Assembly (NCBI RefSeq): GCF_000737065.1
Contig: NZ_AQRC01000003.1
Span: 1-64,000, forward strand
Reading direction: 5' to 3'
DNA: 64,000 nt
DNA from: Thioclava atlantica
Lineage (GTDB): Bacteria; Pseudomonadota; Alphaproteobacteria; Rhodobacterales; Rhodobacteraceae
Position numbers and translations under genes: made by a program
Part shown: positions 53,522 through 62,090 of the stretch, piece by piece
How positions within the stretch are numbered: position 1 is the first letter of the stretch
How the letters are laid out: every line of letters starts with the position of its first letter
The notes under the pieces: model-generated
The model's database searches: none
What the model saw: the letters and a program-made list of their open reading frames with translations, nothing else
Told to the model about the DNA's origin: nothing

Positions 53522-53962
53522 ATGCCGGAGATGGAAACAGCAAACCGTCACGAAATCGCTAAGGCTCTCGATGAGCTGGCAACTATTTGCGATACGGGTT
53601 TTGCTTTCGCGCTACATATTCGCTTCACCCGTCCCAACATCTTGTACCGGACCTATCCGCAGGCCTGGATCGACCGCTACAGCGAGAAGGGGATGATGAT
53701 CGAGGACCCGGTCGTGCTCTGGGGTCTCCGGGAGCGCGGCATCGTGCGGTGGGCCGATCTCGACGACCCGAACGGCATCCTTGCCGAGGCCGCGCAATAC
53801 GGTCTCAAGAACGGTCTGACCTGTTCGGTCGGTCCGAACAGCTCGCGCTCGATTTCCGGCTTTACGCGCAGCTCGGCCCCTTTCACGGAGACGGAGGCCC
53901 AGTACCTTCTGGGCGTCACGCAACACCTGCACGACCTCACGGAAAACCTCTCTGCGCTTTGA
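53522..53962 (+). CDS. LuxR-type autoinducer-binding domain protein lacking the DNA-binding domain
   Basis: 146 residues that align with the ligand domain of the neighbouring LuxR: W(I)DRYSEKGMMIEDP against W(V)EIYTQEGLVVQDP, and RGIVRWADL against VGWIRWDEM. The frame ends after FTETEAQYLLGVTQHLHDLTENL with a stop codon exactly where the linker to a helix-turn-helix would begin; no such domain follows in any frame. Starts at 53522 or 53531. Such proteins could bind AHL or form inactive heterodimers with LuxR. Divergent from luxR and preceding the polysaccharide genes. Confidence 0.87.
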   Translation: MPEMETANRHEIAKALDELATICDTGFAFALHIRFTRPNILYRTYPQAWIDRYSEKGMMIEDPVVLWGLRERGIVRWADLDDPNGILAEAAQYGLKNGLTCSVGPNSSRSISGFTRSSAPFTETEAQYLLGVTQHLHDLTENLSAL

Positions 53963-54318
53963 GGGTACCTGGCCGTTCGGTCTCCCCTGACCTGCCTTTT
54001 ACCCGGATGACGAGGGGAGGCGGCCATTCGGTTCATCGGCCGAATCGAGAGCGGCGCTCGCGAATTGCGAAGGCTATTTCGGAGCCAGCCAATTCAACCA
54101 TAGCGTGCATTCCTCATTGAATCGAAGGGAGGAATTTTCGCGGCGAGCGAATTGTCCCTCCTCGGGCGCTGCTTTTCCTTGATCTGGTTCAACGCAGCTC
54201 TGAAAATTTTCGTTAGTATTTTTAAAGGGTTCCCGTTCCGCGCAGGCGTCAGCCTGACGTCGTTCTGAATTCCGGAGCGCGGAAGCCGGGACCCGTTCTT
54301 CTTGTGGGGGGAAGAACC
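53963..54318. other. Gene-free regulatory stretch before the polysaccharide operon
   Basis: 356 bases with no credible gene. An AT-rich stretch (54195-54230, GAAAATTTTCGTTAGTATTT) looks like promoter DNA, and a perfect 13-base dyad CGTCAG-C-CTGACG lies at 54247-54259, 60 bases before the next start. The dyad is not the same as the luxI one. Confidence 0.55.
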
Positions 54319-55350
54319 ATGACGGAAATGCCGCGTTATCGCGCATATGCGCGCTTGAGAGACATGCGTCAGCGACGCCGGCGCAACTTGCGTTGCCTCG
54401 TCACTGGAGGAGCCGGGTTCTTGGGATCTCATCTTTGCGATCGGCTGATCGAGCAAGGTCACCAGGTGATCTGCCTCGACAACCTCCAGACCGGCAGGCG
54501 GCGCAATATCGCACATCTGGAGAGGCATCCGCGCTTCAGTTTCGTCGAACACGACGTGATCGTTCCGTTTTCCCATTCCGGGCCGCTCGATCGCATCTAC
54601 AACCTCGCCTGCCCGGCCTCGCCGCCGAAATATCAGCGCGATCCGATCAACACCTTCCAGATCTGCATTCTCGGGGCGTTCAACATGCTCGCGCTGGCGG
54701 ATCGCAAGGGGGCGCGAATCCTTCAGGCCTCGACGTCGGAGGTCTATGGCGACCCGGACATCAGCCCGCAGCCCGAGGAATATCGCGGCGTGGTCAATAC
54801 GGTCGGGCCGCGCTCCTGCTATGACGAAGGCAAGCGGGCGGCCGAGACGCTGTTTCACGATTATCACCTTACGCATGGCACAGACATCCGGATCGCCCGG
54901 ATCTTCAACACTTACGGTCCGCGCATGGCACCAGATGACGGGCGGGTGGTCTCGAATTTTGTCACGCAAGCTATATCCGGATTGCCAATCACAATTTATG
55001 GTGATGGCATGCAGACCCGTTCGCTCTGCTATGTCGATGACCTTCTTGCGGGGATGATCGCGCTGATGGAAAGCGAAACCGTGGGCCCCCGGCCGGTCAA
55101 TCTCGGGAATCCCGGCGAATATACCGTGGCCGCCATCGCCCGAATCGTGCGCGAGATTTGCGGCGCGCAGTCGCCCATCATCCACAAGCCGCTGCCCATC
55201 GACGATCCGCTGCAGCGCTGCCCCGACATCACGCGGGCCGGCGTGACGCTGGGCTGGGCCCCGAAGGTCGCGCTGCGCGCCGGGCTGCTGCCGACGATCA
55301 CGTATTTTCGCGATGCCGTGCTCGGTCAGGAAATAGGAGGCGTCGCCTGA
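54319..55350 (+). CDS. NAD-dependent sugar epimerase/dehydratase, UDP-glucuronate decarboxylase-like
   Basis: 343 residues, extended SDR: NAD site [18 protein letters not shown], catalytic STSEVYGDP and the Tyr-Lys pair in [13 protein letters not shown], then [13 protein letters not shown] and [15 protein letters not shown]. The [15 protein letters not shown] segment is the hallmark of UDP-glucuronate decarboxylases (UDP-xylose synthases). A basic 25-residue N-terminus precedes the fold. It would supply a nucleotide sugar to the glycosyltransferase that overlaps its stop. Confidence 0.9.
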   Translation: MTEMPRYRAYARLRDMRQRRRRNLRCLVTGGAGFLGSHLCDRLIEQGHQVICLDNLQTGRRRNIAHLERHPRFSFVEHDVIVPFSHSGPLDRIYNLACPASPPKYQRDPINTFQICILGAFNMLALADRKGARILQASTSEVYGDPDISPQPEEYRGVVNTVGPRSCYDEGKRAAETLFHDYHLTHGTDIRIARIFNTYGPRMAPDDGRVVSNFVTQAISGLPITIYGDGMQTRSLCYVDDLLAGMIALMESETVGPRPVNLGNPGEYTVAAIARIVREICGAQSPIIHKPLPIDDPLQRCPDITRAGVTLGWAPKVALRAGLLPTITYFRDAVLGQEIGGVA

Positions 55351-57164
55351 TGCTGAGACCCGAGATACGCGCCGCCGAGGAGGCCGGCTATCTCGGGCCC
55401 GTGTTCACCCGCCAGCAACTTCTTCGCTACCGCGTCATGGTTGTCCTTTGGGGCCTGGGCGCGCTCTATTTCTGGACCTGGTGGCTCAACCCGTTTCACG
55501 TGCTGGGCTGGCTCCCCTATCTCGTGATCACCGGCACGCTGATCTGGCTCTTCGCGATGCAGGCCTATTTCATCGCCGTCTTCTTGCATGCGCGGCGCTC
55601 GACCTCGCCCGATCCGGAGCCGGGGCGCTGGCGGGTCGCGATGATCACCACGAAGACCCCGTCCGAGCCCTTTGCGGTGGTCCAGAAGACGCTCGAGGCG
55701 ATGCTCGCGCAGGATTACCCGCATGACACGTGGCTGGCCGACGAGGATCCCTCGCCCGAAACCCTCGCCTGGTGCGCGGCGCATGGGGTGAAGGTGTCGT
55801 CGCGAAAGGGCGTGGCGGAGTATCACCAGACCGAATGGCCGCGGCGAACGCGCTGCAAGGAGGGAAATCTCGCCTATTTCTACGACAAATGGGGCTACCG
55901 GGATTACGACATCGTCAGTCAGCTCGACGCCGACCATGTGCCCCAACGGGGCTATTTGCTTGAAATGCTCCGCCCCTTCGACGACCCGGCGGTGGGCTAT
56001 GTCAGCGCGCCCTCGATCTGTGCCGCCAATGCCGATCAGAGCTGGGCCGCGCGCACCCGCCTCTTTTCGGAGGCGGCGTTCCACGGCGTCCTTCAGGCAG
56101 GCTACACGGCAGTCTTCGCGCCGATGTGCATCGGGTCGCATTACACGGTGCGGACGAAAGCGCTGAAGGAGGCGGGCGGGCTCGGCCCGGAACTCGCCGA
56201 GGATCATTCGACGACGATGCTGATCAACGCCGCCGGGTGGCGTGGCGTCCACGCGATCGACGCGATCGCGATCGGCGACGGGCCGTCCAGCGTGACCGAT
56301 CTCGTGACCCAGGAATTCCAATGGTCGCGTTCGCTCTTCACGCTTCTGCTGCGCTACACGCCCAATTACCTCTCCAGCCTGCCATTGCGACTGAAATTCC
56401 TCTTCGTCCTGTGCCAGACTTGGTATGTGGTCTTCGCCGTCGCGATGTCGGTGATGTATTTCGCACCGATCGTCGCCGTCAGCTTCGACATGCGGTTCGC
56501 GGATGTCACATATCCGGGCTTCATCGGCCACGCCTTCCCGGCCGGCTTCATGCTGGTGCTGATCGCCTATCAGCTCCGGCGCGACGGGCTGATGCGCCCG
56601 AGCACGGCGAAGGTCATCGCCTGGGAAAAGGCGCTTTTCGTGATGATGCAGTGGCCCTGGGTCTTCTGGGGCTGCGTGATGGCGCTGCGCGACCGGATCA
56701 CCGGCAATTTCGTCGATTTCCGCATCACGCCGAAAGGATCGGCCGCCTCGGCGCGTCTGCCCGCGCGGGTGATCGGCGTCTATAGCGGGCTCGCGGTCGG
56801 GGCGGCGCTGCCGGTGATCTTCTCGGGAAACGTCACCGAGGCGCGCGGCTTCTACCTGCTCGCGCTGCTCAACACGCTTTTCTATTTCGTGCTGCTGAGC
56901 GTGATGTTCGGCTCCGTCGCACGGTCCGCATCTTTCGACGTCTCGCTCTGGTCGCGCGACATCGCGCTGCAGATGGGCGCGCTCAGCATGATTTTCATTC
57001 TCGGCTTCAGCGCGATCTGGCTGCGCGGGAACGAGAGCCTTCACGCGCTTCTGGTCGGCCTGAAGCCGCTGCACCTGACCCGCGTGGAGTATCTCGTTTC
57101 GGGCGCGGGCATCGGGGCGGCGGGAAAGGCCAAGTTCAGGATTTCTCCCGGCTGGACGAATTGA
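55350..57164 (+). CDS. Membrane polysaccharide synthase, glycosyltransferase family 2 (cellulose-synthase-like)
   Basis: 604 residues: two N-terminal helices (VVLWGLGALYFWTWW, LVITGTLIWLFAMQAYF), GT-A domain with ADEDPSPE, QLDADHVPQRGYL (DxD), ELAEDHSTTM and QEFQWSRSLF, then five or more C-terminal helices. The layout matches processive BcsA-like synthases but there is no PilZ domain for cyclic di-GMP. Its ATG shares a base with the epimerase stop. Polymer identity unknown. Confidence 0.9.
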   Translation: MLRPEIRAAEEAGYLGPVFTRQQLLRYRVMVVLWGLGALYFWTWWLNPFHVLGWLPYLVITGTLIWLFAMQAYFIAVFLHARRSTSPDPEPGRWRVAMITTKTPSEPFAVVQKTLEAMLAQDYPHDTWLADEDPSPETLAWCAAHGVKVSSRKGVAEYHQTEWPRRTRCKEGNLAYFYDKWGYRDYDIVSQLDADHVPQRGYLLEMLRPFDDPAVGYVSAPSICAANADQSWAARTRLFSEAAFHGVLQAGYTAVFAPMCIGSHYTVRTKALKEAGGLGPELAEDHSTTMLINAAGWRGVHAIDAIAIGDGPSSVTDLVTQEFQWSRSLFTLLLRYTPNYLSSLPLRLKFLFVLCQTWYVVFAVAMSVMYFAPIVAVSFDMRFADVTYPGFIGHAFPAGFMLVLIAYQLRRDGLMRPSTAKVIAWEKALFVMMQWPWVFWGCVMALRDRITGNFVDFRITPKGSAASARLPARVIGVYSGLAVGAALPVIFSGNVTEARGFYLLALLNTLFYFVLLSVMFGSVARSASFDVSLWSRDIALQMGALSMIFILGFSAIWLRGNESLHALLVGLKPLHLTRVEYLVSGAGIGAAGKAKFRISPGWTN

Positions 57165-57198
57165 TGTCCAGGGGGAGCTTAGAAGGAGGAACGGAAAA

Positions 57199-58110
57199 AT
57201 GATTTTGTCGCTCTTACGGAAGGTCGGCCCCGCATTGGGAGCGGCGTCGCTTGGTTTGACCCTGCTCTGCGCGCCCGCGCAGGCAGCCACGGTCGAAGTG
57301 CCTCCCGGGACCCTGCCCTTCGGCGTCTACGATCCCGACGGGGATTTCGCCGACAAGCCGGGTGTGGTCATCGAACATCTCTTCCTGCCCTGGGAAGACG
57401 TGTACCTGCCCTCGCTCAATGACGCGGATGCATACGCACTCGAGCGCAACCGCGCGCTGCTCGTGACGGTCGAGCCCTGGACCTGGTCGCGCTCGGAACG
57501 CAACACCGCGCAATACCTGCGGCGTGGCATCGCCAGCGGGGAATATGATGCGAACATGACCGCGATCTGCGACGTGCTCGCCACGCTCAAGAGCCCGGTC
57601 ACGCTCCGTTTCGCCCATGAGATGGACGATCAGAGCGGTCAGTTCATCTGGTCCGACTGGAACCCCGAGGATTACATCTCCGCCTATCACCGCATGACCG
57701 ACCTGTGCAAAAAGTCCGCGCCCAACATCACCTTGATGTGGTCGCCGCTCGGGGACGAGAACATGGCCGAGTACTATCCGGGAGACGATTACGTGGATAT
57801 CGTCGGCCTCACGGTATTCGGCCTCCAGGCCTGGGATCAGGCCAAATACGGTCATGACCGGACCTTCGACGAGATCTTCAAGCCGCGCTACGAGCGTGCG
57901 GCGGCTTTCGGCAAGCCGGTTTCGGTGGCCGAACTCGGCTATGTCGGGGATCAGGGCTATGTGGACATGTGGAAGAACCGGGTCCGCCAGGAGATGCCGG
58001 AATATCCCAATCTCGTCGGCGTCGTCTATTTCAACCAGGTCGAAGTCTATCCGTGGCCCGAGGGATTCGGCACGCCCGACTGGAGAATCAAGAACCAGGT
58101 TCTGAAATGA
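57199..58110 (+). CDS. Secreted glycoside hydrolase, GH26-like (beta-mannanase/xylanase fold)
   Basis: 303 residues: signal peptide ending APAQAA, then a TIM-barrel with the acid/base glutamate in LRFAHEMDDQ (about 138-145), WSDWNPEDYISAYHRM, MWSPLGDE and the nucleophile glutamate in PVSVAELGY. Ends WPEGFGTPDWRIKNQ. GH26 contains mannanases, 1,3-xylanases and lichenases. Thirty-four bases after the synthase gene and followed by a terminator, so it belongs to the same operon and may trim or release its polymer. Confidence 0.88.
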   Translation: MILSLLRKVGPALGAASLGLTLLCAPAQAATVEVPPGTLPFGVYDPDGDFADKPGVVIEHLFLPWEDVYLPSLNDADAYALERNRALLVTVEPWTWSRSERNTAQYLRRGIASGEYDANMTAICDVLATLKSPVTLRFAHEMDDQSGQFIWSDWNPEDYISAYHRMTDLCKKSAPNITLMWSPLGDENMAEYYPGDDYVDIVGLTVFGLQAWDQAKYGHDRTFDEIFKPRYERAAAFGKPVSVAELGYVGDQGYVDMWKNRVRQEMPEYPNLVGVVYFNQVEVYPWPEGFGTPDWRIKNQVLK

Positions 58111-58168
58111 CCTACCACGGGTAGTGGCGAATTTTCGCCGACCCCACCATATCCATACAAGATATTGA

Positions 58169-58202
58169 CTCCGCGCAGGAAATCCTCCTGCGCGGAGTTT
58201 TT
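58169..58202 (+). terminator. Intrinsic terminator of the polysaccharide operon
   Basis: Stem CTCCGCGCAGGA / TCCTGCGCGGAG around a short loop, followed by TTTTT. Sixty bases after the GH26 stop. Confidence 0.9.
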
Positions 58203-58354
58203 CAGGCCCGCCCAGGAATCGCCATCTTTACGCCACGGGAGGAGCCAACTTGACCCCCTAAGCTCGATCCCTCATTCCTGCGTCCAATGAGAACGGAAAC
58301 GAACCGTCTCGCGGCACGCGGGTCGGTCCAGTGATCGCAAAAGGGCAGAGCACA

Positions 58355-58657
58355 ATGAGTATCAGTTCCATGTTTTCGCGCACCGCGGCCAGCGGTCTGG
58401 TGGCGGCCACGCTCCTCCTCCCGGCCTCGTTCGGAACGGCGCAGGCACAACAGGCGCGCCTTCTGGAGTTTTCTCCGGTCAAGGTCACGGTCAAGAGCCA
58501 TGCCGGCAAGGGCAGCGCCCGCTTCGACTGGCTTGCACGCCGCAACCCCGATCCGCGCCCGGTGGAGCGTACCGCGCAGGCGCGTTCGCTCGGCAATGGC
58601 AGCTGGGTCTGCTCGCCCTCCGGCTTCGGCTCGAAGTCGCGCTGCTACCAGCGCTGA
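58355..58657 (+). CDS. Small secreted protein with cysteine-containing C-terminus
   Basis: 100 residues: signal peptide (MSISSMFSRTAASGLVAATL to AQAQ), a basic, glycine-rich middle and the C-terminal GNGSWVCSPSGFGSKSRCYQR, a pattern common in small exported Rhodobacteraceae proteins. Two cysteines probably form a disulfide. ATG at 58355 follows a weak ribosome binding site. It is downstream of the polysaccharide operon's terminator and convergent with dnaE2. Function unknown. Confidence 0.75.
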   Translation: MSISSMFSRTAASGLVAATLLLPASFGTAQAQQARLLEFSPVKVTVKSHAGKGSARFDWLARRNPDPRPVERTAQARSLGNGSWVCSPSGFGSKSRCYQR

Positions 58658-58697
58658 ACCTGCCCGCGCCGTGAAGGCGCGGGGCGACCCCAGGCCC

Positions 58698-61600
58698 TCA
58701 ATGGAAATCGCGGCTCGGAAATAGCCGTTTCGCCTGCTCGCGCGGATGACGCGCTGTGGTCTGCGGGCGGGATCTGGGCGCATCGTCGGCCTGCGGCGCG
58801 GTGAGGCCCAACACGTCGTCCAGAGGGTGCCCGAGATCGGCCAGCCGGGGCGAAAGGTCCTCGATGACTTCGGCGATCAGGTGGACCACGATCCCCTCCC
58901 GCTCGAGCCGCCCCGAGACCCGCAGGAGCCGCCCTCCCATCACCGCCCGGCGGAAGCGTTCATAGAGCTTGGGCCAGACCACGACATTGCTCACCCCGGT
59001 CTCGTCCTCGAGGGTGAGAAAGATCACGCCCGAGGCGGTTCCGGGGCGCTGCCGGGTGATGACGAGGCCGCAGACGGTAACGCGGCTTTGCCTGATCGCG
59101 GCCAGGTCGGCATGGGGTGTGAGCCCCTCGATCGAGGGGCGCAGAAGCTCCATCGGATGGGCCCGGAGCGACAGCCTGAGCGCCACGTAATCCTCCACGA
59201 CCTCCTCTCCCAGATGCATCGCGGGCAGCTCGACGGAGGGTTCGCGCCCCCCTTCCCCGTCCAGCGGATCGGCGAAGAGCGGCAGCGGCGCGGGCGCCCG
59301 GATCGCCTTCACCGCCCAGAGCGCATCGCGGCGCGTCAGCCCGATCCCGGCGAAACCGTCCGCCTCGGCGATCCGCTCGAGCACATGCGGCGGCGTGCCC
59401 GCGCGCAGCCAGAGGCTCTCCGGATCGGGATAGCCATTGCCGCGCGCGGCGGCGATCCAGCCGGCATCCTCCTCGCGAAATCCCTTGATCTGCCGAAAGC
59501 CCAGACGCAGCGCCAGCGCCCCGTCGGCGCGGCGCTCCAGCGTGTTGTCCCAGTCCGAATGGTTGATGCAGACGGGCCGCACCTCGACCCCGTGTTCGCG
59601 GACGTCCCGCACGATCTGGGCAGGCGCGTAGAAGCCCATCGGCTGTGAATTCAGCAGCGCGCAGGCGAAGATCGCGGGGTGGTGGCATTTGAGCCAGGAC
59701 GAGACATAGGTGAGATGCGCGAAGGCCGCGGCATGGCTCTCGGGAAAGCCGTATTCCCCGAAGCCCTCGATCTGGGAAAAGCAGCGATCGGCGAAATCGG
59801 GCGCGTAGCCGCGCGCCAGCATCCCTTCCACGAACCGGTCGCGAAACGTGCCGATCGTGCCCATCTTGCGGAAGGTCGCAAGCGAACGGCGCAATCGGTC
59901 GGCCTCTTCGGGCGTGAAGCCCGCAGCCACCACCGCGATCTGCATCGCCTGCTCCTGAAACAGCGGCACGCCGAGGGTCTTGCCCAGCACGCCCTCCAGT
60001 TCGGCCGAGGGGAAATCGACCTTCTCGCGCCCCTGCCTTCGGTTGATGTAAGGGTGCACCATGCCGCCCTGGATCGGACCGGGTCGCACGATGGCGACCT
60101 CGATCACGAGGTCGTAGAAAGTGCGCGGGCGCATCCGTGGCAGGAAGTTCATCTGCGCGCGGCTCTCGACCTGGAACACCCCCACCGCATCGGCGCGGCA
60201 CAGCATGTCATAGGTCGGCGCGTCCTCCTGCGGGACGGCGGCGAGGCTGAGCTCTGTCTTCTCGTGGGCTGCCAGAAGGTCGAACGACTTGCGGATGCAG
60301 GTCAACATCCCGAGGCTCAGCACATCGACCTTGAGGATGCCCAGCGTGTCGATATCGTCCTTGTCCCATTCGATGCAGGTCCGCCCCTCCATCGCCGCGT
60401 TCTCGATCGGGCAGAGCGCGTCGAGCCGGCCCTTGGTGATGACGAAGCCGCCGACATGCTGGCTCAGATGGCGCGGAAATCCGATGATCTCGCGGATCAG
60501 CTTGAGCGTCTGCGAGAGCCGCCGGTCGCTCGGGTCGAGGCCCACTTCGTGCAACCGCGCGTGGTCTGGCCCCTTGCCCGAAATCCCCCAGATCTGGCCC
60601 GCGAGGCTGGCGGCCACATCCGCGCTCAGCCCCATCACCTTGCCGACCTCGCGGATCGCGGCGCGGGTGCGGAAATGGATCACGGTCGCGCAAAGCCCGG
60701 CGCGCTCGCGGCCGTAGCGCTCGTAGATCCACTGGATCACCTCCTCGCGGCGTTCATGCTCGAAATCGACGTCGATATCGGGGGGCTCGCCGCGGTGTTT
60801 CGACACGAACCGTTCGAAGACCATGCCGATCTGGTCGGGGCTGACATCGGTGATGCCGAGCGCCCAGCAGATGATCGAATTGGCCGCAGAGCCCCGCCCC
60901 TGGCACAGGATGCCCCGGCTGCGCGCGTGCTGGACGATATCGTGGACGGTGAGGAAATAGGCGGCGAAACCGAGCTCGGAGACGAGGCGCAGTTCCTTGT
61001 CCAGAAGGGCCCCGTGGCGTTCGGGGATGCCCGCCGGGCAGCGCCGCGCCAGCCCCTCGCGGGCGAGCCGGTCGAGCCGGTCCTGCGCGGGCTCGTCTTG
61101 CGCGACCTCGTCGGGATATTCGTAGCTCAGTTCGGACAGGTCGAAGCCGCAGCGCGCGGCGATCTCGAGGGTGCGGCGCAGCGCGGCCGGGTGGCGGCGA
61201 TAGAGCCGCGCCATGTCCTGCGGCCCCTTCAGCCGCCGCTCGGCATTGGGCAGCGCACGGGTACCGAGGCTGTCGATGGTACAGCCCTCGCGCATGCAGG
61301 TGAGCACATCGGCCAATTGGCGGCGGCTGGCGCGATGCATCAGCACGTCCCCCAAGGCCACCATCGGCGCCGAGGTCCTCAAGGCCAGCGCCGCGCAGGC
61401 ATCGAACCAAGGCTGATCCGATCCGTCATAGCGCGGCGGCGCGCCGAGGAAGACCTGCCCCGGATAGCGCCGCCGCATCTCCTGCAACGGGCGCGCGGCA
61501 CGGGCCAGATCGGCGGGCGGCAGCGCGATCAGGATCATCCCCTCGCAGCTTTCCAACAAATCCGCGCGGGTGAGATGGCACTCCCCCTTCCCCGCCCGGC

Positions 61601-62090
61601 GCTTGCCGCGGGTCAGCAATTGGCTGAGCCGGTGATAGGCCGCGCGGTCCATCGGCAGCGCCACCCATTCGACCGGGCAATCGCTCAGCACCAGCCGCGC
61701 GCCGGTGATCAGTTTCGGCAAGCGCGCGGTGGCGGGACGCGCCAGGTCCTGCGGCGATCCGATCGGCTGGCGCGAGCTCTCATCGCGCAGGGTCTCGGAG
61801 CGGATGCGCAGCGCCTCATCCGCCTCGCGCCTCAGCTCCTTGAGCGCGGAGAAGGCGCGCACCACGCCCGCGAGCGAGTTGCGATCGGTGATCGCGATGG
61901 CTTCGAGCCCCAGCTCGGCGGCGCGCACGATCAGTTCCTCGGGATGCGAGGCTCCGTTGAGGAAGGTGAAGTTGGAACGGGTGCAGAGTTCGGCATAGGC
62001 GGCGGAAAGGACGGGCGTGGAGGGGGCGCTGCCCCCGCGCCCCTCGGGCGCCCCCCGGGATATTTCCGTCAAGAGGAAGGGGCGGGTCAT
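58698..62090 (-). CDS. dnaE2: Error-prone DNA polymerase DnaE2 (ImuC)
   Basis: 1130 residues of the C-family polymerase: PHP domain (FTFLNGASHPEELI at residues 38-51), palm with the catalytic carboxylates in PPDIDVDFEHERRE and KVDVLSLGML, beta-binding and OB regions. It is the lesion-bypass polymerase of the SOS mutasome with ImuB. The ATG at 62090 overlaps the imuB stop (ATGA). Residues 1 to about 23 (beginning MTRPFLLTEISRG) are encoded by an intergenic repeat and have no counterpart in the family; a TTG inside that segment is another possible start. Confidence 0.95.
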   Translation of the reverse strand: MTRPFLLTEISRGAPEGRGGSAPSTPVLSAAYAELCTRSNFTFLNGASHPEELIVRAAELGLEAIAITDRNSLAGVVRAFSALKELRREADEALRIRSETLRDESSRQPIGSPQDLARPATARLPKLITGARLVLSDCPVEWVALPMDRAAYHRLSQLLTRGKRRAGKGECHLTRADLLESCEGMILIALPPADLARAARPLQEMRRRYPGQVFLGAPPRYDGSDQPWFDACAALALRTSAPMVALGDVLMHRASRRQLADVLTCMREGCTIDSLGTRALPNAERRLKGPQDMARLYRRHPAALRRTLEIAARCGFDLSELSYEYPDEVAQDEPAQDRLDRLAREGLARRCPAGIPERHGALLDKELRLVSELGFAAYFLTVHDIVQHARSRGILCQGRGSAANSIICWALGITDVSPDQIGMVFERFVSKHRGEPPDIDVDFEHERREEVIQWIYERYGRERAGLCATVIHFRTRAAIREVGKVMGLSADVAASLAGQIWGISGKGPDHARLHEVGLDPSDRRLSQTLKLIREIIGFPRHLSQHVGGFVITKGRLDALCPIENAAMEGRTCIEWDKDDIDTLGILKVDVLSLGMLTCIRKSFDLLAAHEKTELSLAAVPQEDAPTYDMLCRADAVGVFQVESRAQMNFLPRMRPRTFYDLVIEVAIVRPGPIQGGMVHPYINRRQGREKVDFPSAELEGVLGKTLGVPLFQEQAMQIAVVAAGFTPEEADRLRRSLATFRKMGTIGTFRDRFVEGMLARGYAPDFADRCFSQIEGFGEYGFPESHAAAFAHLTYVSSWLKCHHPAIFACALLNSQPMGFYAPAQIVRDVREHGVEVRPVCINHSDWDNTLERRADGALALRLGFRQIKGFREEDAGWIAAARGNGYPDPESLWLRAGTPPHVLERIAEADGFAGIGLTRRDALWAVKAIRAPAPLPLFADPLDGEGGREPSVELPAMHLGEEVVEDYVALRLSLRAHPMELLRPSIEGLTPHADLAAIRQSRVTVCGLVITRQRPGTASGVIFLTLEDETGVSNVVVWPKLYERFRRAVMGGRLLRVSGRLEREGIVVHLIAEVIEDLSPRLADLGHPLDDVLGLTAPQADDAPRSRPQTTARHPREQAKRLFPSRDFH
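62021..62085 (+). repeat. Intergenic repeat, copy 4, overlapping the 5' end of dnaE2
   Basis: Plus strand: GGGGGCGCTGCCCCC, a spacer, CCCCCCGGGATATTTCCGTC and AAGAGGAAGGGGCGGG. It shares long identities with copies at 21490 and 32928. Here it is within the dnaE2 reading frame in antisense orientation. Confidence 0.8.

Noticed and set aside
54094-55185. Minus-strand frame across the polysaccharide operon promoter and epimerase gene
   Set aside because: Overlaps the certain epimerase gene and shows no family features; the part in the intergenic region lacks a ribosome binding site.
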